Shown here piece after piece: positions 26,399 through 36,200 of a stretch of 64,000 nucleotides of DNA; within the stretch, counting starts at the first letter, position 1, and each line of letters starts with the position of its first letter. The notes below the pieces were generated by a model that did no database searches, was not told where the DNA came from, and saw only the letters and a list, made by a program, of their open reading frames with translations. The DNA lies in assembly GCA_028287105.1 (NCBI GenBank), contig JAQBQH010000266.1, forward strand, positions 1 to 64,000, written 5' to 3'. Origin of the DNA: Myxococcales bacterium. Its GTDB lineage: Bacteria > Myxococcota_A > Polyangia > Palsa-1104. Made by a program: the position numbers and the translations under genes.

Positions 26399-28519
26399 GT
26401 GAGGGTGTGGCGTGCGATCGTTCGCGGGATCCGGCGCGTGCTTGGCTCGGCGCCCGGTGCGGGCGCGATCACGCTCGCCCTGTTGTTCGGTCTCGATTTC
26501 GTCGGTGCGACGCTCGATTTCATGGGCTTCTCGGACGAGAAGGCGACCAGCCGCATCCTGCATAGCTATGGGACCCAGATCGTTCGCGATCAATTGCGCA
26601 TCCTCGGCACCTACGTCGTCGTCGGCGCGCTACTCGGCGCTGGCGGCGCGTGGGTGGGGGCGTGGTGGGATCGCGTGCGATCCTCTCGCCCGTCGGTGGC
26701 GGTGAAGCTGGCGCGCGGGGTCGGGGCCGCGCTCGCAGGTCATGCGTACTTCTTTGCGCGCAGCGTCGTTCACTATCCACAGCTTTATTCGGAGTCGTTC
26801 TACGACCGCGGTGGATGGCGGCGCGCAGCGATGGTCTGGCTGACCGAGCATGTGTCGACACCGCGGCTCGACCTCGCGCTCGCGTTGCTCGTGCTGATGT
26901 CGTTGGCGCTCCCGCTCATGTACCGCGAGGGGCGGGCGCTGGCCGCGCGCTGGTCCCGCGCGACTGTGACCGCGCGTCCGGTGCAATGGGTGGCGGCCGT
27001 GGGGGTCGTAGCGCTGCTCGTCAGTCTCGGCGTCGCAGCGAGGCGCCACTCGCGGAGCGCGGGCGGTCATCGACCAAACGTTCTGATTCTGGCAGTCGAC
27101 AGCTTACGCGCAGATCGCGTGTTTTCGCCGGACGGGGCTCGCCGTTTTCCGACGCTGGCGTCGCTGGCGGCGCGTGGGGTGCGGTTCCGCGAAGCGCACG
27201 TGACGGTGCCGCGGACCTTTCCGTCGTTCGTGACGCTGCTGACGGGACGCTATCCGCATCATCACGGCATCCGGCATATGTTCCCGTCCGCAGCGCAGCG
27301 GGCGGCGATCGGCACGTCGCTTCCGGCGACGCTGCGCGCGGCCGGGTATCGCACCGCCGTCATCAGCGACTACGCGGGCGAGATCTTCTCGCGCACGCCG
27401 CTCGGATTCGACGGCGTCGACGTGCCGTACTTCGATATGAAGACGATCATCGGACAGCGCGGATTGCAGGTGCATCCGAACGTGCTGCCGTATGCGACGA
27501 GCGACCTCGGCCGACATCTGTTTCCCGCCGTCGACGCGCTACCCGAGCTCTCCGATCCGGCGCGGCTGGCGCGCCGAGCCATCACCGAGATTGATCATGC
27601 CGATGGTCCGCTGTTCCTGACCGTCTTCTTCTCGGCGGCACATTTTCCCTACGCGTCGCCCGATCCTTATTATCGGGCCTACGGCTCGCCCGACTACGCG
27701 GGGCCGTATCGCTATCAGAAGCCGCCGCTCGCACCGGCGCCGGCGAATGAAGCGGATCGCCAGCAGATCCGCGCGCTGTACGATGGCGCCGTAGCCGCGA
27801 CCGATGCCGCGATCGCGCGCATCCTGACGCGACTGAAATCCGATGGTCTGGCCGACGACACCATCGTCGTGCTCCTCGCCGATCATGGCGAGAATCTGTA
27901 CGACCTGCCGGAACGCGGCATGGGGCACGGCGATCACCTGCGCGGGAGCGCAGCCGACCACGTACCGTGGGTCTGGGTCGACCCCAGGCATGGATTCCCT
28001 GCGCACGACGTGCCGGGGATCGTGCGCGACGTCGATTTCGTGCCGACGCTGGCTGCGCTCTTGGGCGTCGCGCCTCCGCCGACGGACGGGGTCGACCTCG
28101 GACCGCTCTTGCGCGGCGAGCGCGGCGATCTGGGATTGGCTGCCTTTGCCGAGACCGAGCTCTGGTTCACCTCGAACGGCCCAGGGTTCTCGCCCGAGGA
28201 GCGACTGCCCTATCCGACGATCACGGGCGTCACCGACCTGGCTGCCGACGACGACGTGTTCATGCGTTCCGAGTGGCAGGACACCATCACGGTCGCCAAG
28301 CATCGTGCGATTCGTACCGAGCGCTGGAAGCTGGTGTATCAGCCGCTACGGCAGGGGGTACGTTGGACCCTCTACGACATCGTCGCCGATCCGGACGAGC
28401 GCGCCGACGTGTTGGCAGCGCATCCCGAAGTGGCACGTTCGCTCCAGCATCGGCTGCAGGCGTGGATGCTCGAGGACCCGCGCATGGTGTTGCGCGGCGA
28501 CTTCGTGGTGCCGCGGTGA
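26399..28519 (+). CDS. Membrane-anchored alkaline-phosphatase-superfamily (sulfatase-like) protein
   Basis: 706 residues, GTG start. About four to five membrane helices in the first 215 residues, then a sulfatase-fold domain (about 228-690): PNVLILAVDSLRAD (metal Asp), VPRTFPSFVTLLTGRYPHHHGI, and ADHGENLYD. True sulfatases need Cys or Ser in C/S-x-P-x-R for formylglycine; here the aligned residue is Thr273 and the Arg is absent. A Thr nucleophile is used by phosphoethanolamine/phosphoglycerol transferases of this superfamily, so a lipid- or glycan-modifying transferase is more likely than a sulfatase. The stop overlaps the next start (GTGA). Confidence 0.75.
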   Translation: MRVWRAIVRGIRRVLGSAPGAGAITLALLFGLDFVGATLDFMGFSDEKATSRILHSYGTQIVRDQLRILGTYVVVGALLGAGGAWVGAWWDRVRSSRPSVAVKLARGVGAALAGHAYFFARSVVHYPQLYSESFYDRGGWRRAAMVWLTEHVSTPRLDLALALLVLMSLALPLMYREGRALAARWSRATVTARPVQWVAAVGVVALLVSLGVAARRHSRSAGGHRPNVLILAVDSLRADRVFSPDGARRFPTLASLAARGVRFREAHVTVPRTFPSFVTLLTGRYPHHHGIRHMFPSAAQRAAIGTSLPATLRAAGYRTAVISDYAGEIFSRTPLGFDGVDVPYFDMKTIIGQRGLQVHPNVLPYATSDLGRHLFPAVDALPELSDPARLARRAITEIDHADGPLFLTVFFSAAHFPYASPDPYYRAYGSPDYAGPYRYQKPPLAPAPANEADRQQIRALYDGAVAATDAAIARILTRLKSDGLADDTIVVLLADHGENLYDLPERGMGHGDHLRGSAADHVPWVWVDPRHGFPAHDVPGIVRDVDFVPTLAALLGVAPPPTDGVDLGPLLRGERGDLGLAAFAETELWFTSNGPGFSPEERLPYPTITGVTDLAADDDVFMRSEWQDTITVAKHRAIRTERWKLVYQPLRQGVRWTLYDIVADPDERADVLAAHPEVARSLQHRLQAWMLEDPRMVLRGDFVVPR

Positions 28520-30861
28520 AACGCGCGATGCTGATGCTGCTGGTGCTCGGCGGCTGTGGCAAGGCGCCAGTGAGCAGCGCCGCGGTTCCGCACGCGAAGG
28601 GGTCGGCCGCCGAGCCTGCGCGCGTGCCTGGAGATGCGATCGCCTTCCGGTTCGTCGATCACGCCGCGGAGGCGACGGTGACGTCGCCGTCGCTGGCGGA
28701 GGCGTGGCGCGCGCTCACCTATCCGGCGAAGCTGATCGATCCGTACAACGGGCTGCGTGGCGACGAAGTGATGCGCGTTGTCGAAGTGGCGCTCGCGGAT
28801 GCCGATGTCGCGTCGTACGGCACGCCGCATCCCATCGCTCGCGCCAAGGCCCGCGCGCTGCAGTTCGACCCCGTGTGGAACCGAACCCGCGCGGTCTACG
28901 AATCGAAGCGCGCGCTCTTCGCGGCCGGCGAAACGTGCTACCGCTTTCACGCTCCGGCGACGACGCGCGGCGAGCTCCAGGTCGCGCTGGCGACGCCGCC
29001 CGGGGCGACGGACGTAGCGCTCGTCATCGAGGTCGACCGTGCGGTCACGGTCACTCGCACGATCTCCGCATCGCAGGCCGGCTCGTGGATTCCGGTCGCG
29101 CTGCCGATCCCACCCGGCGCACACGAGATCGCACTGGTCAGCCACGGCGCGTCGCCGGCGTTCTGGGGCAATCCACTCCTCATCGATCGCGGCGCGGGAC
29201 GGCCCGGACCGAACGTGCTCTTCGTGGTCATCGACACGCTGCGAATCGATGCGCTACCAGTGATGCCGCGGCTGCGCGCGATGGCCGCACAGGGCGCGTC
29301 GTTCACCCAGGCGGTTACGGCGGCGACGTGGACGCGACCGTCGGTGTTGGCGATGCTCGGCGGCGATTTGCCGACCGCGCTCGGGCAAGGCGCGGAGGAA
29401 ATGATCCCGTCCGACGGAGAGCGCCGGCGCTTCTATGCGGTAGCACCGCCTCTGTTGCCGCGGCTGTTGTCCGAGCGCGGTCGCCGATCGGTGGCGATTG
29501 GGAACAACTTCTTCCTCCTCGGTTATCCGCAGATTGGCCTGACGCTCGGGTTCGAGGAGGTCGCCGACATTCGTCACCCGGTGCTCGATACGCCCGCGAT
29601 CACCAACGCCGCCGTGTCGTTCATCGAGGCGCACCGCGACGAGCCGTGGTTCCTGCATCTACACTACGACGCGCCGCACTGGCCCTATACGGCCCCGCCA
29701 GCGTACCGCGCCAAGATTCCGGAAGTGACATTTCCCGCCGACACGATGGCGCGGGACTACCTGGCCGAGGCCGCCTACGCGGACGACTATCTCGGTCGCG
29801 TCATCGACGCGCTCGATCGGTTGAAGCTGACGAATGAGACGCTCGTGGTCGTGGTCGGCGATCACGGCGAGGTATTCGACCACGCGCACGCGCACACGGT
29901 CGAGGCGCTGCATCAGGAGACGCTGCATCATCACGGTTGGTCGGCATACGACGAGCTCTTGCGCGTCCCGCTCATCTTCCGCATGCCCGGGACGGTGCCG
30001 GCGAAGGAGCTGCCCCAACAGGTGAGCCTCGTCGACGTCGAGCCGACCATCCGCGAGCTGTGCGGGATTGCGGCGCGCGAGGGTGCCCGGGGGCGCTCGC
30101 TGGCGCCCCTGTGGCGGGGCGAAACACAGGCGGAGCGGCCCGCCTTCGTCGAGGGCCAGAACGTTCGGGCGGTGCGAGCCGGTGGATGGGCCTATCTGCG
30201 GCGCAGTGACGGACGGCTGCTCATCAGCGGAAGCAAGCGTGTCGACAGGACCGAGGAGCTGTACGACATCGCGCACGATCCGGCGCAGCACGACGATCTC
30301 GCGACGAGAGCGCCCGCAGAGCTGGCGCGCATGCGGGCGCTGTTCGATCGAGAGGCGCCGACGCCGCGCGATGCACCGGTCGCCGTGATCCATCTGCGTG
30401 TCGCGCCCGATGCCCGGCCGCACGTGGTCGAGGGGATCTTGCGCAGCGACGGCGCGATCTCGCTTCGTGGCGTCGCTGGCGCCGAGGCTTCGCCTGTCGA
30501 CGCACACAGCGTGCGGCTCATCTTGCGGGGCGCATCGCAGGTCGACCTGGCCATCGAGCCGTCGACGGCACGCGTCGAGCTATCGCTGCGACGGGACGGA
30601 ACGCCGCTGGCCCCCTCTCAGCTGTTGTTGGGCGAGTTCGCGCTACCGCTCATGGCCAAGGCGGAGCGTCTGACGCTCGAAGGCGAGCGGCTGACCTGGA
30701 TCGACGCGGTCCGTCCGCCTCTGCCGGGCGAACGCGGCGAGGTGCTGTTGTGGCGCGATCCAAGCCCGATCACACCGCTGGCGCTGCCGGCGGCGCGAAA
30801 ATCGTCGAGCGAGGTGGCAGGCATGATGCGTCGGTGGGGGTACGCGCAGCCGGGCAAATAG
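28516..30861 (+). CDS. Sulfatase-like lipoprotein (alkaline-phosphatase superfamily)
   Basis: 781 residues from a GTG overlapping the upstream stop. Lipoprotein signal with LVLGGCGK (Cys about residue 14). An N-terminal beta-rich domain (about 40-220) precedes the sulfatase-fold domain: PNVLFVVIDTLRIDAL, TWTRPSVLAMLGG, HYDAPHWPY, and VVGDHGEVFDHAHAHT. As in the preceding gene the nucleophile position is Thr (Thr273), with no following Arg, so formylglycine chemistry is unlikely. A beta-rich C-terminal extension (about 620-780) follows. The two proteins are probably a functional pair: one in the inner membrane, one lipid-anchored. Confidence 0.75.
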   Translation: MKRAMLMLLVLGGCGKAPVSSAAVPHAKGSAAEPARVPGDAIAFRFVDHAAEATVTSPSLAEAWRALTYPAKLIDPYNGLRGDEVMRVVEVALADADVASYGTPHPIARAKARALQFDPVWNRTRAVYESKRALFAAGETCYRFHAPATTRGELQVALATPPGATDVALVIEVDRAVTVTRTISASQAGSWIPVALPIPPGAHEIALVSHGASPAFWGNPLLIDRGAGRPGPNVLFVVIDTLRIDALPVMPRLRAMAAQGASFTQAVTAATWTRPSVLAMLGGDLPTALGQGAEEMIPSDGERRRFYAVAPPLLPRLLSERGRRSVAIGNNFFLLGYPQIGLTLGFEEVADIRHPVLDTPAITNAAVSFIEAHRDEPWFLHLHYDAPHWPYTAPPAYRAKIPEVTFPADTMARDYLAEAAYADDYLGRVIDALDRLKLTNETLVVVVGDHGEVFDHAHAHTVEALHQETLHHHGWSAYDELLRVPLIFRMPGTVPAKELPQQVSLVDVEPTIRELCGIAAREGARGRSLAPLWRGETQAERPAFVEGQNVRAVRAGGWAYLRRSDGRLLISGSKRVDRTEELYDIAHDPAQHDDLATRAPAELARMRALFDREAPTPRDAPVAVIHLRVAPDARPHVVEGILRSDGAISLRGVAGAEASPVDAHSVRLILRGASQVDLAIEPSTARVELSLRRDGTPLAPSQLLLGEFALPLMAKAERLTLEGERLTWIDAVRPPLPGERGEVLLWRDPSPITPLALPAARKSSSEVAGMMRRWGYAQPGK

Positions 30862-30877
30862 AGAAGGCGATGGGGCG

Positions 30878-31372
30878 CTACGCGAGGTAGTGGGGTTGCG
30901 CGCTCTCGGACTGAGGGCGCCCGCTGTACAGCTCGTCCATCGTGGCGCTGCGCACGTAGTGCACGTGAATCGAGATGTGCAGCGTCTCGCCGGCGAGCGG
31001 GTGGTTCGTGTCGACGAGCACCAGGTCGTCGTTGGCTTCGATGACGCGGAAGGTGATGTTCTTGCCGTCCGGTCGCGAGGCCGAGAACATCATTCCTGGG
31101 CCGATCTCTTCGCCAGAAGGGAAGGCTCCGCGTGGCACGACGAACACGCCGGCGGCGTCGCGTTCACCATAGGCGTCGGCTGGAGGGACAACGACTTCCA
31201 AAAACGCGCCCGTCTCCAGGCCATCGATCGCCTTTTCCACTCCAGGAACGATCTGGCGACGCCCGTGCAAATAGGTCAAAGGCTCCTGACCGACGCTGCT
31301 TTCGACGACCTGGCCGCTTGCCAGCCGGATGGTGTAGTCCATGCACACCACGCGATCTCTCGAAATTTTCAC
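30878..31372 (-). CDS. FKBP-type peptidyl-prolyl isomerase, SlyD-like
   Basis: 164 residues from GTG 31372, which has GGAGGA five bases upstream; the frame extends further but without such a site. FKBP domain with SlyD-type insert-in-flap: VCMDYTIRLASGQVVESS, PLTYLHGRRQIVPGVEKAIDGLETGAF, then PPADAYGERD and VDTNHPLAGETLHISIHVHYVR. These cytoplasmic isomerases assist folding. The long His-rich metal-binding tail of some SlyD proteins is absent, with only a short Ser/Glu/Gln/His tail. Confidence 0.88.
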   Translation of the reverse strand: MKISRDRVVCMDYTIRLASGQVVESSVGQEPLTYLHGRRQIVPGVEKAIDGLETGAFLEVVVPPADAYGERDAAGVFVVPRGAFPSGEEIGPGMMFSASRPDGKNITFRVIEANDDLVLVDTNHPLAGETLHISIHVHYVRSATMDELYSGRPQSESAQPHYLA

Positions 31373-31483
31373 GGGTCCTCCTCGCCTCACCGACGGAAGA
31401 TTGCAAGCGACCGGCCACAACGGACGCCTGCCCCCCAGCCGAGCGCTTGACAGGGCATGGGGCGGCGTCGAGAGTTACCGACG

Positions 31484-32770
31484 ATGATCGACCTGAAATT
31501 GCTGCGCGAGCAGCCCGAGGAAGTGCTCGCGATCTATCGCGACAGATTGTTCGACGGCGCCGCCGCCGACATCGCCCGTCAGCTCATCGAGGTCGACGCG
31601 CGCCGGCGGCAGATCGTCGCCACGACCGATGAGCTGAAGCAGCAGCGCAACACCGGTTCGAACGCGGTCGGCCGCGAGAAGGATCCCGAGAAGCGGAAGC
31701 AGCTCATCGCCGAAATGGACGGCTTCAAGGGCAAGATCGCCGAAGCCGATCAGGCGCTGGCGGCGCTCGACGAGCAGATCCGCTCGCTGGCGCTGCAGCT
31801 GCCCAACCTGCCCGACCCGTCGGTCCCGGCCGGTAAGAGCGACGCCGAGAACCGCGTGCTGCGCGAGGTCGGCGCCAAGCGCGAGTTCGCGTTCGCGCCG
31901 AGGGCGCATTGGGACCTCGGGGAAGCGCTGGGACTGATCGACTTCGCGCGCGGCGTGAAGATTTCCGGATCGCGCTTCTACCTCCTGCGCGGGATCGGTG
32001 CGCGGCTGCAGCGCGCGTTGATCTCGTGGATGATCGACGTCCACGTCGAGCAGGGGTACAGCGAGGTCTATCCGCCCTACATGGTCAAGGGCGAGTGCCT
32101 CGTCGGTACGGCACAGCTTCCGAAGTTCGCCGACACCGTCTATCGCGACATCGAAGAAGACTTCTACTGGGTGCCGACGGCGGAAGTGCCGGTCACCAAC
32201 ATGTATCGCGACGAGGTCCTCGACGCCGCCGATCTCCCCATCAAGCACGTGGCCTACACCGCCTGCTTCCGGCGCGAGAAGATGGCGCACGGCAAAGACA
32301 CGCGCGGCATCAAGCGCGGCCACCAGTTCGACAAGGTCGAGATGGTGAAGTTCGTCGCTCCCGAAGAATCGCTCCCGGAGCTCGAAAAGCTCGTCGCCGA
32401 CGCCGAGGACATCTTGAAGCGCCTCGAATTGCCCTATCGCGTCGTCGAGATGGTCACCGGCGACCTGTCCTTCTCGGCGTCGAAGAAGTATGACCTCGAG
32501 ACCTGGGCGCCCGGCTGCAACGAATGGCTCGAAGTTTCGTCGTGCTCCACGTTCGGCGACTTTCAGGCGCGGCGCGCCATGATTCGCACCAAGAGCGGCA
32601 AGGACAAGCCGCGCTACGTGCACACGCTCAACGGCTCGGGGCTGGCGCTGCCGCGCACGCTCATCTCGGTGCTGGAGAATTATCAGCGCCCCGACGGTAG
32701 CATCGAGGTTCCGAAGGTGCTGCGCTCGTACATGGGCGGGCTCGAGACCATCACCGCGCCGGCGAAGTGA
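31484..32770 (+). CDS. serS: Seryl-tRNA synthetase
   Basis: 428 residues from ATG 31484 (MIDLKLLREQPEEVLAIYRDR), the family's standard beginning. Charges tRNA-Ser and tRNA-Sec with serine. N-terminal antiparallel coiled-coil arm (about 25-110, which binds the tRNA long variable arm) and class II catalytic core: motif 2 CFRREKMAHGKDTRGIKRGHQFDKVE and motif 3 NGSGLALPRTLISVLENYQ. No tRNA gene is seen nearby. It converges with the membrane-protein gene whose stop adjoins (32770/32771). Confidence 0.98.
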   Translation: MIDLKLLREQPEEVLAIYRDRLFDGAAADIARQLIEVDARRRQIVATTDELKQQRNTGSNAVGREKDPEKRKQLIAEMDGFKGKIAEADQALAALDEQIRSLALQLPNLPDPSVPAGKSDAENRVLREVGAKREFAFAPRAHWDLGEALGLIDFARGVKISGSRFYLLRGIGARLQRALISWMIDVHVEQGYSEVYPPYMVKGECLVGTAQLPKFADTVYRDIEEDFYWVPTAEVPVTNMYRDEVLDAADLPIKHVAYTACFRREKMAHGKDTRGIKRGHQFDKVEMVKFVAPEESLPELEKLVADAEDILKRLELPYRVVEMVTGDLSFSASKKYDLETWAPGCNEWLEVSSCSTFGDFQARRAMIRTKSGKDKPRYVHTLNGSGLALPRTLISVLENYQRPDGSIEVPKVLRSYMGGLETITAPAK

Positions 32771-33211
32771 TCAGCGCGTCGGTGGCGTGAGCTGTCGCCG
32801 TCGCCACACGACCGAATCCATGTCGTCCTGCCCCGTCGACCAGAAGTAGACTCCCGGAATTCCGAGAACCAGTCCCGCGCCGCTGGTGATGACGCCGGCG
32901 ATGATCTTGTCGATCTGATCGAACAGGTTGGGGCTGGTGCTGCCGAAGCCTATGAGCACTCCTCCCAGCACCGTGAGCGCCACACCCGGCGCGGCCAGAC
33001 CGATGCCGAGGTTGCGCGTGTTCTGCGCCTTCTTGTAGGCGCGGTCGAGGAGAGCCGCGTCGACGCGCGCCGGCGCCTGCGAATCGTCGGCCTTGGGAAC
33101 CGGCGGCAGCGCGAGCTGCGGAGGCTTCGGCTCGGCCGCGGCCGAGCGCATCGCCGTCGAGGAGCAGGCGAGCCACGCAACCAGGAGCAGCGCCGCCCGC
33201 GGCCGGGTCAT
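32771..33211 (-). CDS. Predicted exported membrane protein, unknown function
   Basis: 146 residues from ATG 33211, which overlaps the AddA-like stop as ATGA. Signal peptide or anchor (about 1-24, ALLLVAWLACSS), a Pro/Ala/Lys-rich stretch, then two hydrophobic Gly-rich segments (about 75-95 LGIGLAAPGVALTVLGGVLIG and 105-125 AGVITSGAGLVLGIPGVYFW) that could be a membrane hairpin. No family recognised. Confidence 0.6.
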   Translation of the reverse strand: MTRPRAALLLVAWLACSSTAMRSAAAEPKPPQLALPPVPKADDSQAPARVDAALLDRAYKKAQNTRNLGIGLAAPGVALTVLGGVLIGFGSTSPNLFDQIDKIIAGVITSGAGLVLGIPGVYFWSTGQDDMDSVVWRRRQLTPPTR

Positions 33212-36200
33212 CGCTCGTCCGGATAGCAGCGGTAGATGAAGCCGCAGCGCAGGCGGTGGCAAATCGGCAACGCTTCCTGCGGCCACTGATCGGCGGCACG
33301 CGCCGCCGCGAGCGAGCTGCCAAGCGCCGCCAGCTCCGCCTCGAACGGCACCGACGAGCCTGCCTCGCGAATCGCCGGCGTCGCGTCCGCCTCTTTGAGG
33401 AACGCCAGCCCCGTTCGCACCGACGGCGCCGCCGGATAGAGGCGCCGCGCCGCCAGCGCGTACGCCTCGAGCTGGAAGCGGTAGTCCTCGGGATCGCCGA
33501 GCCGCGCATGCTTGTAGTCGACGACCGTCACGCCGTCGGAGGTCAGCACCACGAGATCCATCTGGCCGCGCAGATAGAGCACTCCGCCGCTGTACGGCAC
33601 CGAGAGCAGGAACGGCAGCTCTCGTCGCACCGCCACTCCGGCCAGCTCGCGCGCAAAGCGCGTCCCGAGAAACGCGGCGACGTGGGCGCGTACCTCGGCA
33701 ACGGCCGCGTCCCTGACGTCATAGCCGTCGGAGACGAGGAGCTGATCGAGCACCGCGAGATCGGCGCCATCGCTGGCGAAGCTCATTCGCTCGAGCAGCT
33801 TGTGCGCGAGCGTGCCTCGACGCAGCGGATCGAGCGGCGGCGCTCCGTCGTCCACGTCGACAACCACGTCCGGCGACGGCGCGCGCGAAGAGGCCGGATG
33901 CTCCTGCAGGCCGAGCGCGTGGAACTGCTGATACCGGCGCGCGCACAGCTGAAAGTCGGCGAGCTGCGTCACCGCGACCGTGACGTTGCCCGGACGCGGC
34001 GCCGGACGCGCGATGATCGACTGCAGCCGCCCTCGCGCCTGCAGCTCGTCCACGGGCTCGGCGGTCGACTCCGCCACCGCGACGAGCGGCGCCGGCAACG
34101 TGTCGCCGTCGATCACGCGCAGGAGCGTCGGCGCGCCGGTCGACGCCACCGCCGACTCCACCGCCGCCCGCGTTCGCTCGTCGGTAACCACCGCGTCGAG
34201 CTGCGCCCGCCACGACGGCTGATGCGCACGCATCAGCTCGCCCGAGAAGACGACGAGGTCACGCGCCCGCGTCGCCGCTACGTAGAAAACGCGCATCGAC
34301 TCCGCCGCCTGCCGTCGCTGCCGCGCTTGAGCGACGCGTCGCGAGGCCGCCGTGTGCATGCGCTCGGCCGGCAGGTGCTCGTCCCTGAGCTTCAGGCCCA
34401 GCCCCTCGGTCGCGTCGTACAGGATGGGCGCGTTGTCGTTGCGCTCGAGGCTACCGCAGGCCGGCACGAACACGACGGGGAACTCCAGCCCCTTGGCCTG
34501 GTGCACCGTCATGACCCGCACGACGTCGTCGCGCTCGTCCGCCACCTGCGCCTCCGCCGCCTGCGCCTCGCCTCCCGGCGCGGCTGCGCGTCGCAGATAG
34601 TTGGCAAACGCGCGCAGATCTCCTCCCCGATCCTCGAACTCGCGCGCCTTTTCAACGAGCCGCAAGAGGTTGGCGACGCGTTGCTCGCCGTCGGGCGTCG
34701 ACGCCAACACGGCCACCAGATCACCGTCGTCGACGATCGCCTGCGCGCACGCCGCCGGCCCCAGTCGATCGGCGGTGAGCCTGAGCTCGCGGAAGCGCGT
34801 ACGGAAGCGATCGAGCCCCTCCGCCTCCGCCCGCGTCAGCGAGTCGGGTAGCGCCGTCGACGCGTCGAGCAGAACGCGCGTGCGCAGCATCCCCGCCAGC
34901 GCCAGCCGCGCCAGCGTCTCGTCCGACACGCCGACGATCGGCGAGCGCAGAAGCGCCACCAGCGCCAACAGATCGTCGGGATCGTCGATCACCGTCAGTG
35001 CCGAGGCCAGATCGCGCACCTCCTGCGCGGCGAAGAATCCGCGCCCGCGCACCACGAAGTACGGCAGCCCGGCGGCGCGCAACGCATCGAGGTAGTCGGT
35101 CAGGTGCGTGAAGCGACGCAACAGAATCGCCATGTCGCCCAGCCGCCGCCCACCCGCACGCAGCTGCGCGATTCGCCGCGCCACCGCCCGCGCCTCGCGC
35201 AGCCGGCAGTCGGCGCTCGGACCGGGTGCCACCGCCAGGAGCTCGGCCCCCGACGGTGACGGCGCCTCCTGGCGAAACGCCGAGAGATCGTCGCGCGCCG
35301 GCTCGTACCCGTGGAGCGCGCGAGCGAAGAGCGCATTGCACAGCGACAGCACGCCCGGTGCCGACCGCCGCGACTGCCCGAGGAGCTCCTCGCGACCGCC
35401 CGCCTCGACCAACTGCGCCGCCGCCTGCGCGAACACGCCCACGTCGGCACCGCGAAACTCGTAGATCGACTGCTTGCGATCGCCGACCACGAACAGCCGT
35501 GCCGACTCGTCGTCCGGCTGCCGCCCGCCGAGCAGCCGCACCAGCTCCGCCTGCACCGGGTTGGTGTCCTGAAACTCGTCGACGAGGATGGCGTCGAAGC
35601 GCGAGCGCACCGACGCCCGCACCTCCGCGTCGTCGCGCAAGAGGTCGCGCGCCATCGTCAACAAGTCCGTGAAGTCGACCACGCCGGCGCGACGCTTCTG
35701 CGCGCGATAGGAAGTCTCGACGGCGGCGACCAGCCGCGCCAACGCCGACGCCAGCGGCGCCGCCTTCAGCGACGCGCGCGCATCCGAGAGGCCGCGGGCC
35801 GCCTCGTCGACGAGCGGCTTCCAATCTTTCACCGCATTGCCGGAGATCTTCTTCAAGGCGCGCACGAACTGCGAGACGTCCTCGGCGCGGCGCACGTCGA
35901 AGGTCGCCAGCGCGTCACACAGCTCGCGCGCCCGCGGCGCGCTCGTCGACTTCGGGCTCAGCTCGCGCGCCAGCCCCGGCAGCCGCCTCGCGATCTCGTC
36001 GAAGCGCGCCTCGGCGATGGCGGCCGCCTGCTTCATCGCCTCCAGCGCGTAGTTGGCATCGAGCCCGGCGGCGTCGCGCCCCTCTTCGGCGCGGCGGCCG
36101 CGCAGCTCGACGAGCAGCTCCACCAGCCCCCTGGCCCGCCCGTTCGCGCGAAAGTTGAACTGCGCGACCAGCTCCTCGACGTCGCCGTCACCCGCCGTCA

